A stretch of DNA of 64,000 nucleotides from Flammeovirgaceae bacterium 311 (GTDB lineage Bacteria > Bacteroidota > Bacteroidia > Cytophagales > Cyclobacteriaceae): positions 5,336,001 through 5,400,000 of the forward strand of contig CP004371.1 of NCBI GenBank assembly GCA_000597885.1. The letters run 5' to 3'. Positions within the stretch are counted from its first letter, which is position 1; every line of letters starts with the position of its first letter. The position numbers and the translations under genes were made by a program. Positions 33,906 to 42,634 of the stretch are shown piece by piece. The notes below the pieces were generated by a model. It did not search any database, was not told where the DNA came from, and saw nothing but the letters and a program-made list of their open reading frames with translations.

Positions 33906-35999
33906 ATGGCTACTAAAGACAAGAAAGGATCACAATCCGATGATGATCAAAACAAAAAAACCGGTACAAAAAAATCGGGAGAGAGCAAAAAATCAGGTGG
34001 GGTAAGCGCAAAATCATCAACTGATGTTTCAGGCTCATCTACAGCCGGCACATCAGATAAAGCCAATCAGAAAAAGGCCAATACTGCCAGTTCAGGAAAT
34101 ATTAGCTCAACAGACAGCACTTCTGGAAATATGGGAGGGTCATCTACAGATTCGGGGGATAGCAGCTCGGCTATGAAAACAAGATCAGACTCACAAAAAG
34201 GGAGCGGTTATGATGGTACTCCCGGAGACCAACTAAGTAAAAATAAAGACGCTGACTCAGGCAGTAGCCAGGGCTACAACAATCAGTCTGGTAGTTGGCA
34301 GCAGGACGACCGGAATCAGAGCGGTTCCTTTGGCTCGGGCAGAAATGAAAATCAATTTAGTGACCAGGGCAGCTATGGAGCAACCTGGGATAGCAGAAAT
34401 GGAGTAGGTGGAGATTCCTATGGCATGGGTAGTGACTATAGCCGCAGCACCATTCCTTATGAGCAGGGCGCGGGGGCGAACTGGGGTGAAAACAGAAATT
34501 GGGAACAGAATTATGGCCAGTCGGGTGGCAGTAATCAGGGATTCCAGAACTCTGGTGGATATCCGCCAATGGAGGGCAACTCCAATCAGATGCGGGGCAG
34601 CTATCATCAGGGCGAACGTTCTTACCCTGGCAATGAGGAAAACAGATCTGGTAACCCGGCTATGCAGGGTGGCAACAATTATGGCCGGTTCCCAACAGGG
34701 AATCAGGGTTCCGGAATGGGTTGGCCAAATCAGCACCAGGATAGTGGGCAGTGGGACAGGAGCTACGATAGCCAGAAGCGCCATGGTATGCAGGGAAACA
34801 GGAATAAGCCAGACCTGGAGAATTCTGCCTGGAACGGGGGCGGATACTCCGGCAGCCAGGGAAACAGCAATCGAGGCCTGGCTTCTGAAAGAAACCAAAA
34901 TGCTGTCTGGGCAAACCAAGGCCCGGATATACAGGGGGAGCAGGGCTATTCACAAAACGGAGGCGTATATCATGCAGGCGATAACTACAACCAGGGCAAC
35001 AGGGGCAGCCAGGAGCACTATGGCGGCTATGGACAGGGTGCCGGCAATGAGGGGTATTCCCGTTACGGCACGCAACAGAACAGAGAAAACCAGGGCTACG
35101 GCGGCAGGCATGAATGGGGTGCCGGTAGTTATGCTGGCGAAATAAGCCGCGACTGGGGCGGATCTCCCTATAATACAGGTAATGCCGGAACGAGCAGCTA
35201 CGACAGCTACCGCGACATGGGCGGCTACGACCGTGACCATAGCCGGGTGAGTGACAGAGACCGTGGCCGCAACTACGATAGTGGCAATTATGGTGGCCGC
35301 AGCAGGGGAGGCAGGTTTGACAATGACAGGAATTATAGTGCTGGTTCCTACGCTGACTACAACGAAGGAGGCAGCCGCTACCAGGGCGGTGGCTACAACC
35401 GTGATCAGTATACCGGCAGTGGCGGCATGAGCAACAGAGGTGGCGACTATGGCCGTGACAGGTACCAGGGCCAGGGCAGCCAAAATTATGGAGGCTATGA
35501 CGGTGACAGATACCAAAGCAGACAAGGATATGGGGGCTATGATCGTGATAGCAACCGGGGTGGAGGCTACGGCAACCAGGGCAGAGGCTCCTCCGGCTAT
35601 GGCAGCTCTAACCAGGGCCGAAACCCTGGTAATACTGACTACGAACAGCAGGCTTATGGTGCAACTGGCAGAGACGAATCAGGCAGGGGCCAGGATTACT
35701 ACCGCAATGCCTACTGGCAGATGAGAAATCAGTATGGAACAGAAGACAGAGGGGGCTACCGCGGCAGCTGGGGCAGTGGCTATGGTGCCAGTACTAGTAA
35801 CTATTCCGGTTCGGGAAGCCATGGCATTGGCAATAGTAACTACAGAGGCGAACGCGGCAGCTACGATTACAACAGCAACAGAGATTACGACCAGAACCGC
35901 CACAGAAACAGGGACGAAGACCGTGGTTTTCTGGAAAAAGCAGAAGAGCGTGTACGCTCCTGGTTTGGCGGCGGCAACCATGATGATGACCGCCGCTAA
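33906..35999 (+). CDS. Large disordered G/S/N/Y/R-rich low-complexity protein
   Basis: 697 residues from the ATG at 33906 (the frame is open 150 bp upstream, but the M-A-T-K-D-K-K start fits better). There is no signal peptide or membrane helix. Three zones can be seen: residues 1-100, rich in Lys, Ser, Thr and Gly; about 100-400, rich in Gly, Asn, Gln, Ser and Trp; and about 400-660, packed with Y-G, R-G-G, D-R and Y-D-R units such as G-G-Y-D-R-D, much like RGG/YG regions of RNA-binding condensate proteins. The C-terminal 23 residues form a short helix and tail, F-L-E-K-A-E-E-R-V-R-S-W-F-G-G-G. Function unknown; a stress or nucleic-acid condensate role is a guess. A strong terminator follows. 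Confidence 0.8.
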   Translation: MATKDKKGSQSDDDQNKKTGTKKSGESKKSGGVSAKSSTDVSGSSTAGTSDKANQKKANTASSGNISSTDSTSGNMGGSSTDSGDSSSAMKTRSDSQKGSGYDGTPGDQLSKNKDADSGSSQGYNNQSGSWQQDDRNQSGSFGSGRNENQFSDQGSYGATWDSRNGVGGDSYGMGSDYSRSTIPYEQGAGANWGENRNWEQNYGQSGGSNQGFQNSGGYPPMEGNSNQMRGSYHQGERSYPGNEENRSGNPAMQGGNNYGRFPTGNQGSGMGWPNQHQDSGQWDRSYDSQKRHGMQGNRNKPDLENSAWNGGGYSGSQGNSNRGLASERNQNAVWANQGPDIQGEQGYSQNGGVYHAGDNYNQGNRGSQEHYGGYGQGAGNEGYSRYGTQQNRENQGYGGRHEWGAGSYAGEISRDWGGSPYNTGNAGTSSYDSYRDMGGYDRDHSRVSDRDRGRNYDSGNYGGRSRGGRFDNDRNYSAGSYADYNEGGSRYQGGGYNRDQYTGSGGMSNRGGDYGRDRYQGQGSQNYGGYDGDRYQSRQGYGGYDRDSNRGGGYGNQGRGSSGYGSSNQGRNPGNTDYEQQAYGATGRDESGRGQDYYRNAYWQMRNQYGTEDRGGYRGSWGSGYGASTSNYSGSGSHGIGNSNYRGERGSYDYNSNRDYDQNRHRNRDEDRGFLEKAEERVRSWFGGGNHDDDRR

Positions 36000-36365
36000 C
36001 AAAAATGATCTGCCCTGAATCTCCCTGAATTTTTTACAGGAGGTTAATATAAAAGAACAGCCCTGAAATTGGTTCAGGGCTGTTCTTTTTATATAGTAAT
36101 CCCGAATGTGTAAGATCAGAAAAGGCATATATCGTCCCCAGCTCTTTCAAATAACCTGCCAGGTGCTTTTTGGCAGAGCAAATCAGTGTGCTTTATAAGA
36201 AATCAACAAACCTTCAGCGGGCTTCCTGGTTCAAATCCTAAATCCGGTTAAGCGTTTGCCCTGAATCAAATCAAACTACCTGTGCCTTCCTGGCTACCAG
36301 TTTATTTCCAGATTTCCGGATCAACTGCTTAATCATCTGTGAGAATTCCATTTTTAATTGATCCT
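36000..36365. other. Intergenic region before the molybdenum enzyme operon
   Basis: 366 bp. The first part holds a strong terminator (36051-36092). The rest must carry the promoter of the paoABC-like operon, but I see no clear box and no other gene. Confidence 0.45.
36051..36092 (+). terminator. Strong rho-independent terminator
   Basis: A perfect 17-bp stem (36051-36067 with 36073-36089) and a 5-nt loop ATTGG, ending in a T5 run. It lies about 50 bp after the stop of the low-complexity protein gene. Confidence 0.88.
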
Positions 36366-36866
36366 ATGGAAAAAAGTACAATAGCGCCTGTTCCGAAAGA
36401 AAAAATCAGCCTCAGCATTAACGGATCTGAACAGCAACTGGAAGTAGAGGTCTGGACCACCCTGCTGGACCTGTTGCGGGAACACCTGCATTTAACGGGA
36501 ACCAAGAAAGGCTGCGACCAGGGCCAGTGCGGTGCCTGCACCATTCTGCTGGATGGCAAACGCATTAACTCCTGCCTTTCACTGGCCGTGATGCACGATG
36601 GCTCTGAGATTACCACCATCGAGGGGCTGGCGCAGGAGGGTGAACTGCACCCGGTGCAGCAGGCCTTTATCGATCACGATGCTTTCCAGTGCGGTTATTG
36701 CACGCCCGGGCAAATCTGCTCCACCATTGGCCTGATCAGGGAGGGGAAAGCCAAAACTCCAGATGATATACGGGACCTGATGAGCGGCAACATCTGCCGC
36801 TGTGGTGCTTATAGCAATATTGTAAAAGTGGTGCAGGAAGCGCTGGAAAGGAGCCAGCAGGCATGA
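36366..36866 (+). CDS. paoA: [2Fe-2S] subunit of a molybdenum aldehyde/xanthine dehydrogenase
   Basis: 166 residues from the ATG at 36366. The first half is a plant-type ferredoxin domain with cysteines in K-G-C-D-Q-G-Q-C-G-A-C-T and a fourth in N-S-C-L-S. The second half is the four-helix [2Fe-2S] domain with Q-C-G-Y-C-T-P-G-Q and N-I-C-R-C-G-A-Y. This is the usual small subunit (PaoA, CoxS type) that passes electrons from the molybdenum centre to FAD. Unlike E. coli PaoA, no twin-arginine signal is present, so the enzyme should be cytoplasmic. Its stop overlaps the next start by 4 bp. The symbol is by similarity of the three-gene set. Confidence 0.9.
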   Translation: MEKSTIAPVPKEKISLSINGSEQQLEVEVWTTLLDLLREHLHLTGTKKGCDQGQCGACTILLDGKRINSCLSLAVMHDGSEITTIEGLAQEGELHPVQQAFIDHDAFQCGYCTPGQICSTIGLIREGKAKTPDDIRDLMSGNICRCGAYSNIVKVVQEALERSQQA

Positions 36867-37852
36867 GACCTTTTACCTATACCCGCGCCAGGGACGTTTC
36901 AGGCGCGGTAAGCGCTGTAAGCGGAAACGAGCAGGCAAAATTTATTGCAGGCGGTACCAACCTGCTCGACCTGATGAAGATAGATGTGATGAAGCCCCGG
37001 CACCTGGTGGATATTACACGCCTGGCACTGAATACAGTAGAAGAAACAGCGGAAGGAGGCCTGCGGCTGGGAGCACTGGCCACCAATGCCGATACCGCAT
37101 ATCATCCGCTGATTGAAAAGCGCTACCCGCTGCTTTCGCATGCTATCCTGGCAGGGGCAACGGCTCAGCTCCGGAACAAGGCCACCAATGGAGGCAACCT
37201 GCTGCAACGCACCCGCTGCTACTATTTTTACGATACCAGCACCGCCTGTAACAAACGGGAGCCCGGTACGGGCTGCTCGGCCATCTCGGGTTACAACCGC
37301 ATCCATGCCATTTTAGGCCACAGCGAACACTGTATTGCCACCCACCCTTCCGATATGGCAGTGGCTCTTGCTGCACTGGATGCCAGGATTATGGTTACAG
37401 GTCCTCGGGGAGAACGCAGCATTCCCATCCTGGAATTTCACCGGCTGCCGGGCGATACGCCTGAAAAAGACACGAACCTGGGCGAGGATGAAATTATTAC
37501 CGCCATAGAACTGCCTTCCAAAGGTTTTGCCCAACACTACACCTACCTGAAGAACCGCGACCGTGCCTCCTATGCCTTTGCGCTGGTTTCTGTTGCTGCA
37601 GGCCTGGAAATGGAGGGCGGCACCATTCAGGAAGCACGTATTGCATTGGGCGGAGTGGCACACAAACCCTGGCGTAATCCGGAAGCAGAAGCACTGCTTA
37701 AAGGATTAAAAGCGAGCAGGGATAACTTTGAGCCTGTTGCTGATGCTTATGTACAGGGTGCTAAAGGCTTTGAACACAATAGTTTTAAAATTGAATTGGC
37801 CCGGCGCTCCATTGTTCGTGCGCTCCTGCAGGCTGCTAAAACAGAGGAGTAA
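36863..37852 (+). CDS. paoB: FAD subunit of a molybdenum aldehyde/xanthine dehydrogenase, with 4Fe-4S segment
   Basis: 329 residues. The FAD-binding domain begins M-R-P-F-T-Y-T-R-A and has the F-I-A-G-G-T-N-L-L-D-L-M loop and the A-T-N-G-G-N-L-L-Q-R-T-R segment. Cysteines after that segment (R-C-Y-Y-F-Y-D, A-C-N-K-R, G-C-S-A-I, H-C-I-A-T-H-P-S-D) match the extra [4Fe-4S]-binding loop of PaoB and 4-hydroxybenzoyl-CoA reductase beta subunits. The C-terminal CO-dehydrogenase flavoprotein domain has the G-G-V-A-H-K-P-W-R signature. It overlaps the gene before by 4 bp and is followed after 1 bp by the molybdenum subunit gene. Confidence 0.92.
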   Translation: MRPFTYTRARDVSGAVSAVSGNEQAKFIAGGTNLLDLMKIDVMKPRHLVDITRLALNTVEETAEGGLRLGALATNADTAYHPLIEKRYPLLSHAILAGATAQLRNKATNGGNLLQRTRCYYFYDTSTACNKREPGTGCSAISGYNRIHAILGHSEHCIATHPSDMAVALAALDARIMVTGPRGERSIPILEFHRLPGDTPEKDTNLGEDEIITAIELPSKGFAQHYTYLKNRDRASYAFALVSVAAGLEMEGGTIQEARIALGGVAHKPWRNPEAEALLKGLKASRDNFEPVADAYVQGAKGFEHNSFKIELARRSIVRALLQAAKTEE

Positions 37853-37853
37853 A

Positions 37854-40073
37854 ATGGCAACAGATGTAATTGGAAAACCAAAGAACCGCGTTGACGGGCG
37901 CAAAAAAGTAACCGGCCAGGCGCGGTATGCAGCAGAATTCAGCGTACCTGACCTTTGCTATGGCGTGGTGATCAACAGTACCATAGCCAAAGGAACCATC
38001 AAGTCCATTGACACCAGCGATGCGCTCCGGCATGAAGGCGTGCTGCAGGTGTTTTCGCACGAGAACAGAACAAAGCTGGCTTCTTATGATAAGAGCTACC
38101 AGGACATGGATGCGCCACCGGGTTCGCCCTTTCGGCCATTTTACGACAACAAAATACAGTTTAACATGCAGCCCATTGCCCTGGTAGTGGCAGAAACCTA
38201 TGAACTGGCCCTGTATGCGGCTACCCTGGTAAAGGTGACCTACGAGCAGGAGGCACACGAAACCAACTTTGAGGCACAACGGGCAAACGCCTATGAACCG
38301 GAAGAGTACAAATCAACTCCTCCGCCAGATCCCTGGGGTGCGCCGGAAGAGGCCCTGAATAAAGCCCCTTTTAAGATAACAGAAGAATACGCCCACCCCA
38401 GCCAGCACCACAATCCTATAGAGATGCATGCCACCACCGTGCAATGGGAGGGCGACGGACGCATCACCGTCTACGACAAGATACAGGGTGCCATTAACAG
38501 CCAGAAGTATGTGATGGGTGTGTTTGGGCTGAAGAAAGAAGAGGTGCGGGTGCTTTCGCCCTTTGTAGGAGGCGCTTTTGGTTCTGGACTGCGACCGCAG
38601 TACCAGCTGTTTATGGCGGTACTGGCCAGCCTGGAATTAAAGCGATCGGTACGGGTGGTGCTAACGCGTCCGCAGATGTTCTCCTTTGGCCACCGGCCTA
38701 AAACCGTGCAGCGCCTCTCGCTGGGTGCCTCTGCCGATGGAAAGCTGCAGGCAGTGATACATGAAGCCTTTGGTGAAACCTCCCGCTTTGAAGATTACAG
38801 TGAAGATGTGATCATCTGGCCGGGAGTGCTTTATTATTGCGCAAATGTAAAGCTTAGCCACAAGCTGGTAGGGCTGGATGTATACACCCCACTTGATATG
38901 CGTGCGCCCGGCGGAACCACCGGCATCTTTGCCCTGGAATGTGCCATGGACGAGCTCTCCTACAAAGTAGGCATGGATCCCATGGAGTTCCGCCTGAAAA
39001 ACTATGCTGAAAAAGACCAGATTGAAGGCCTGCCTTTTTCGAGCAAAGAGCTGCGGGAATGTTACCGGCAGGGAGCAGAAAAATTTGGCTGGAAAAACCG
39101 AAAGTCCGTACCCCGCTCCATGCGCGAGGGTCATCAGCTAATTGGCTGGGGTGTGGCCAACGGAGCCTGGGAGGCAACCCAAAAAGAAGCAAGTGCCAAA
39201 GCCATTTTATCTGCAGATGGAAAACTAACCGTTAGCAGCGCCACCGGCGATATTGGTACTGGTACCTACACCATCATGAGCCAGATTGCAGCAGAGACCC
39301 TGGGTGTGTCACTGGATCAGGTGGAGTTTAAGCTTGGAGATTCTTCTCTGCCAAAAGCGCCACTGGAAGGCGGCTCCTGGACTGCATCATCCGTAGGGTC
39401 GGCAGTAAAAAAAGTATGTGATAAGCTGGGAGTGAAACTCCTGGAGCTGGCCCAAGAAATAGATGGCTCTCCCTTCAAGAAGGCAAAACCGGAAGAGGTT
39501 TCCTTTGCCGATGGGCAGATGTACCTGAAAAGCGACACCTCAAAAACTATTGCACTCACCGACATCCTGCACCGGAACCAAACAGACAGCCTGCAGGCAG
39601 AAGCCGATTCGGAGCCCTCAGAAGAGCAGGAGAAATACTCCCGCTATGCCCATTCGGCTGTGTTTGTAGAGGTGAAAGTGGATGAAGATCTGGGTACTGT
39701 AAAAGTAACGCGGGTGGTAAGTGCTATAGCCGGCGGGCGCATCCTAAACCCCAAAACTGCACGTAGCCAAATCCTTGGCGGGGTTGTTTGGGGTATAGGC
39801 ATGGCCATGGAAGAATACTCCTTTATGGATAAGCAGTACGGCCGCTTTATCAATCATGACCTGGCAGAATACCATGTGCCTGTAAATGCCGATCTGCATG
39901 ATGTGGAGGTGATCTTTGTGGAGGAGAAGGATGAAATTGTGAACCCGATTGGTGCCAAAGGGCTGGGAGAAATAGGCATCGTTAGTGTTGCCCCGGCTAT
40001 TGCCAATGCTATTTACCATGCCACCGGAAAAAGAATAAGAGAGTTGCCCATTACACTCGACAAGCTGTTGTGA
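37854..40073 (+). CDS. paoC: Molybdenum-binding subunit of an aldehyde/xanthine dehydrogenase
   Basis: 739 residues from the ATG at 37854; the longer open frame overlaps the FAD gene. The N-terminal a/b hammerhead domain opens G-K-P-K-N-R-V-D-G-R-K-K-V-T-G-Q-A-R-Y. Molybdopterin-binding features include F-V-G-G-A-F-G-S-G, R-A-P-G-G-T-T-G and the C-terminal G-A-K-G-L-G-E-I-G, which carries the catalytic glutamate of the family. The protein oxidises aldehydes or related compounds with water; the exact substrate is unknown. No chaperone gene (PaoD/XdhC-like) for loading the cofactor was seen nearby, so it must be elsewhere. A hairpin at 40121-40174 follows. Confidence 0.92.
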   Translation: MATDVIGKPKNRVDGRKKVTGQARYAAEFSVPDLCYGVVINSTIAKGTIKSIDTSDALRHEGVLQVFSHENRTKLASYDKSYQDMDAPPGSPFRPFYDNKIQFNMQPIALVVAETYELALYAATLVKVTYEQEAHETNFEAQRANAYEPEEYKSTPPPDPWGAPEEALNKAPFKITEEYAHPSQHHNPIEMHATTVQWEGDGRITVYDKIQGAINSQKYVMGVFGLKKEEVRVLSPFVGGAFGSGLRPQYQLFMAVLASLELKRSVRVVLTRPQMFSFGHRPKTVQRLSLGASADGKLQAVIHEAFGETSRFEDYSEDVIIWPGVLYYCANVKLSHKLVGLDVYTPLDMRAPGGTTGIFALECAMDELSYKVGMDPMEFRLKNYAEKDQIEGLPFSSKELRECYRQGAEKFGWKNRKSVPRSMREGHQLIGWGVANGAWEATQKEASAKAILSADGKLTVSSATGDIGTGTYTIMSQIAAETLGVSLDQVEFKLGDSSLPKAPLEGGSWTASSVGSAVKKVCDKLGVKLLELAQEIDGSPFKKAKPEEVSFADGQMYLKSDTSKTIALTDILHRNQTDSLQAEADSEPSEEQEKYSRYAHSAVFVEVKVDEDLGTVKVTRVVSAIAGGRILNPKTARSQILGGVVWGIGMAMEEYSFMDKQYGRFINHDLAEYHVPVNADLHDVEVIFVEEKDEIVNPIGAKGLGEIGIVSVAPAIANAIYHATGKRIRELPITLDKLL

Positions 40074-40120
40074 CAGCCTGCCAGGAGCAACTTTCCTGTT
40101 TTTACTGCCTTTGCAATTTA

Positions 40121-40174
40121 AAGGCCATGCTACTTTTACCGCCGAATAGGTGAGAGGGCATGGCCTTCTTATTT
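40121..40174 (+). terminator. Probable terminator after the molybdenum enzyme operon
   Basis: AAGGCCATGC (40121-40130) pairs with GCATGGCCTT (40158-40167) over a 27-nt loop, followed by CTTATTT. Confidence 0.6.
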
Positions 40175-40342
40175 AGCAAGCTAGATATGCAGGCGGCATA
40201 CCTTTTATACATTTCAGAATAAATTACAGAAGCTCCCGGTTAATTGGGTTAAGATCAAGATTACGTGTTTTTGTTATTGAATTGGCAATAAGTTAAATGG
40301 GGCTGTTTCAAATTCATAAAAAAATAATCTTTTTGTTAACAG

Positions 40343-40373
40343 TTGTGCAAGTAGAGGGAGTGTATTATATTCG
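40343..40373 (+). promoter_or_regulatory. Candidate asnB promoter
   Basis: TTG at 40343-40345 and TATATTCG at 40366-40373 are spaced about 20 bp apart, near the TTTG-N19-TAnnTTTG pattern of Bacteroidota. The -7 box has one mismatch (C for T). It implies a 5' leader of about 120 nt. Confidence 0.3.
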
Positions 40374-40501
40374 TGGAATGTAAAGAGGGCTGCTGCTATT
40401 TTGCGCTCCGCTCTTTGCTTTTATTTAGTGGTTTTGCATCCTGCATATTTACGGCTGCTGATCCATTTTAATCTTCATATAGATCCCAAATACATCTAAT
40501 C

Positions 40502-42169
40502 ATGTGTGGAATTGTTGGTATATTCGATCTGAAGCATAAATCAGATGAATTAAGAGAGCAGGCGCTTCAAATATCGCGCAAACAGCGGCACCGCGGCCCC
40601 GACTGGTCAGGAATATTCCTGAGCGAAAACGCCATTATGGTGCATGAGCGGCTTGCTATTGTAGATCCCACCTCGGGCAAACAACCGCTTTACAGCAAGG
40701 ATGGAAACCTTGTGCTGGCCGTAAATGGCGAAATCTACAACCACCAGGAGCTGCGTAAAGAGCTTGATGATTACGAGTTTTTAACCCAGTCTGACTGCGA
40801 GGTAATTCTGGCGCTTTACCGCAAGAAAGGTGTTGATTTTCTGGAAGATCTGAACGGCATATTTGCATTTGCTTTATACGATAAGGAGAAGGATGTATAC
40901 CTGATTGGCCGCGACCATATGGGCATCATCCCGCTTTACATGGGCTGGGATGAGTGGGGGAACTTCTATGTTTCCTCAGAGCTGAAATGCATATCAGGAC
41001 TTTGCAAGCGCATCAAAGAGTTTGCCCCCGGCCATTATTTATACAGCAAAGATGGCGAGCTGAAAAAATGGTACCAGCGCGAATGGACAAGCTACGAAGT
41101 GGTAAAGGATAACGAGAGCAGTATAACTGAGCTGAAAAAAGCACTGGAAGACGCCGTACACCGACAGCTGATGTCTGATGTGCCTTATGGCGTACTCCTT
41201 TCAGGCGGACTTGATTCCTCCATCGTATCGGCTGTTGCCAAGAAGTTTTCTGCCCGCCGCGTTGAAAGCGGCGATATCAAAGAGGCCTGGTGGCCGCAGC
41301 TGCACTCTTTTGCCGTGGGGCTGGAGGGCTCCCCCGACCTGGCTGCCGCACGCAAGGTAGCAGACCACATCGGTACCGTACACCACGAGGTGAATTTCAC
41401 GATCGAAGAAGGCCTCGATGCACTCCGGGATGTGATCTACCACATAGAAACCTACGATGTAACCACCATCCGTGCTTCTACGCCCATGTACCTGCTGGCG
41501 CGCGTAATTAAATCAATGGGTGTAAAAATGGTGTTAAGCGGCGAGGGTGCCGATGAACTCTTCGGTGGCTATCTGTACTTTCATAAAGCACCTAACCCAA
41601 AAGAGTTTCATGAAGAAACCGTGCGTAAGCTAGGCAAGCTGCACCTCTACGATTGCCTGCGTGCCAACAAATCGCTGGCTGCCTGGGGAGTGGAAGGCCG
41701 GGTGCCCTTCCTGGACAAAGAATTTATGGATGTGGCCATGCGCTTGAATCCGGCTGATAAAATGGCAGGCGGCGGTAAAATTGAAAAGCACATCCTGCGC
41801 AAAGCCTTTGAAGATTACCTGCCCAAAGAAGTGGCCTGGCGCCAGAAAGAGCAGTTTTCGGATGGCGTAGGCTACGGCTGGATCGATACCCTGAAAAAGA
41901 TCACTGCGGAAAGAGTGAGTGATGACCAGCTGAAAAATGCAGTGCATCGCTTCCCGATAAACACCCCTACCACCAAAGAAGAGTACTATTACCGCAGCAT
42001 TTTCAGCGAGCTTTTTGAGGGAGATGAAGCGGCTCGCTGTGTGCCCTTCGAGAAATCTGTTGCCTGCAGTACCGCCATTGCCCTGGAGTGGGATGAGGCC
42101 TTTAAAAAAATGCAGGATCCTTCCGGCCGTGCAGTGAAAAACGTGCACGACCAGGCTTATCAAGACTAA
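40502..42169 (+). CDS. asnB: Asparagine synthetase B, glutamine-hydrolysing
   Basis: 555 residues, the usual length. It makes asparagine from aspartate, ATP and glutamine. The N-terminal Cys 2 (M-C-G-I-V-G-I-F) is the glutaminase nucleophile, and R-H-R-G-P-D and V-N-G-E-I-Y-N-H follow. The synthetase domain has the ATP pyrophosphatase loop L-L-S-G-G-L-D-S-S at about 232-240, S-G-E-G-A-D-E-L-F-G-G-Y and E-G-R-V-P-F-L-D. Monocistronic, with a terminator at 42235-42281. Confidence 0.96.
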   Translation: MCGIVGIFDLKHKSDELREQALQISRKQRHRGPDWSGIFLSENAIMVHERLAIVDPTSGKQPLYSKDGNLVLAVNGEIYNHQELRKELDDYEFLTQSDCEVILALYRKKGVDFLEDLNGIFAFALYDKEKDVYLIGRDHMGIIPLYMGWDEWGNFYVSSELKCISGLCKRIKEFAPGHYLYSKDGELKKWYQREWTSYEVVKDNESSITELKKALEDAVHRQLMSDVPYGVLLSGGLDSSIVSAVAKKFSARRVESGDIKEAWWPQLHSFAVGLEGSPDLAAARKVADHIGTVHHEVNFTIEEGLDALRDVIYHIETYDVTTIRASTPMYLLARVIKSMGVKMVLSGEGADELFGGYLYFHKAPNPKEFHEETVRKLGKLHLYDCLRANKSLAAWGVEGRVPFLDKEFMDVAMRLNPADKMAGGGKIEKHILRKAFEDYLPKEVAWRQKEQFSDGVGYGWIDTLKKITAERVSDDQLKNAVHRFPINTPTTKEEYYYRSIFSELFEGDEAARCVPFEKSVACSTAIALEWDEAFKKMQDPSGRAVKNVHDQAYQD

Positions 42170-42234
42170 AACTTGATTTTGTAGATGGCAGGCTTCTCAA
42201 AGCTTGTTTATTTATGGTACTTTCATCATCATCA

Positions 42235-42281
42235 TGGCTCCATGCTTAGCAATAACACGCTATGCATGGAGCCAATTTTTT
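42235..42281 (+). terminator. Rho-independent terminator of asnB
   Basis: TGGCTCCATGC (42235-42245) pairs perfectly with GCATGGAGCCA (42264-42274) and is followed by ATTTTTTAT. Confidence 0.85.
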
Positions 42282-42385
42282 ATAAGCAATGATGGCACTT
42301 GTGCAAAAGCAGGGGGCAGGGCTGTCTGCTGATTTGTGGAGGATTTAACCCCTGTAGTACCAGATTTATGCAGCAGCTTGTCATC

Positions 42386-42420
42386 CGTCACATCTTTCCT
42401 GCTGTTCATCACATTTATTT
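42386..42420 (+). promoter_or_regulatory. LytTR-type direct-repeat operator upstream of the LytS-type kinase gene
   Basis: Two TCACAT half-sites start at 42388 and 42409, exactly 21 bp apart (two helical turns), as expected for a LytTR-domain dimer. The 35-bp element matches that at 46032-46066 in 31 of 35 positions. A second shared block, AACTAGC then CATAAT, begins 34 bp after the second half-site (42443 and 42454) in both places and probably includes the core promoter. This suggests autoregulation of the kinase-regulator pair. Confidence 0.65.
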
Positions 42421-42634
42421 TATACACTGCCAAACCCTGGTTAACTAGCCCCTCATAATCCGGTGGGGTTCATAAGATGCAAGTGGAAGTATAGCCCTGT
42501 TGCGTCAATAGGTACAGCCTGCTGTAGCAGCACCTAATAAACTACCCCAATTTAAAGTCGGTTAACCCGCGCTTTGAAACAGATTACCATCTTATTGTAT
42601 AAATTGGTTCTGTTAGTTATACCTGTACAACAGC

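Larger units (their letters stand above)
40074..40501. other. Intergenic region between paoC-like and asnB genes
   Basis: 428 bp with a terminator-like hairpin at the start and a candidate asnB promoter at 40343-40373. No gene seen. Confidence 0.5.
42170..42634. other. Regulatory region between asnB and the LytS-type kinase gene
   Basis: 465 bp. In order it holds the asnB terminator, a 35-bp element with LytTR-type direct repeats (42386-42420), a conserved block AACTAGC...CATAAT (42443-42459), and about 175 bp of leader before the kinase start. Confidence 0.6.

Noticed and set aside
34257-35525. Long open frames on the minus strand and in other plus frames across the low-complexity gene
   Set aside because: They come from the biased codons of the G/S/Y-rich gene; their translations are equally low in complexity and have no family pattern.
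33906-35999. Repeated short units in DNA that at first look like a repeat array
   Set aside because: The units vary in length and sequence and keep the reading frame; there are no constant repeats with unique spacers, so it is not a CRISPR array.
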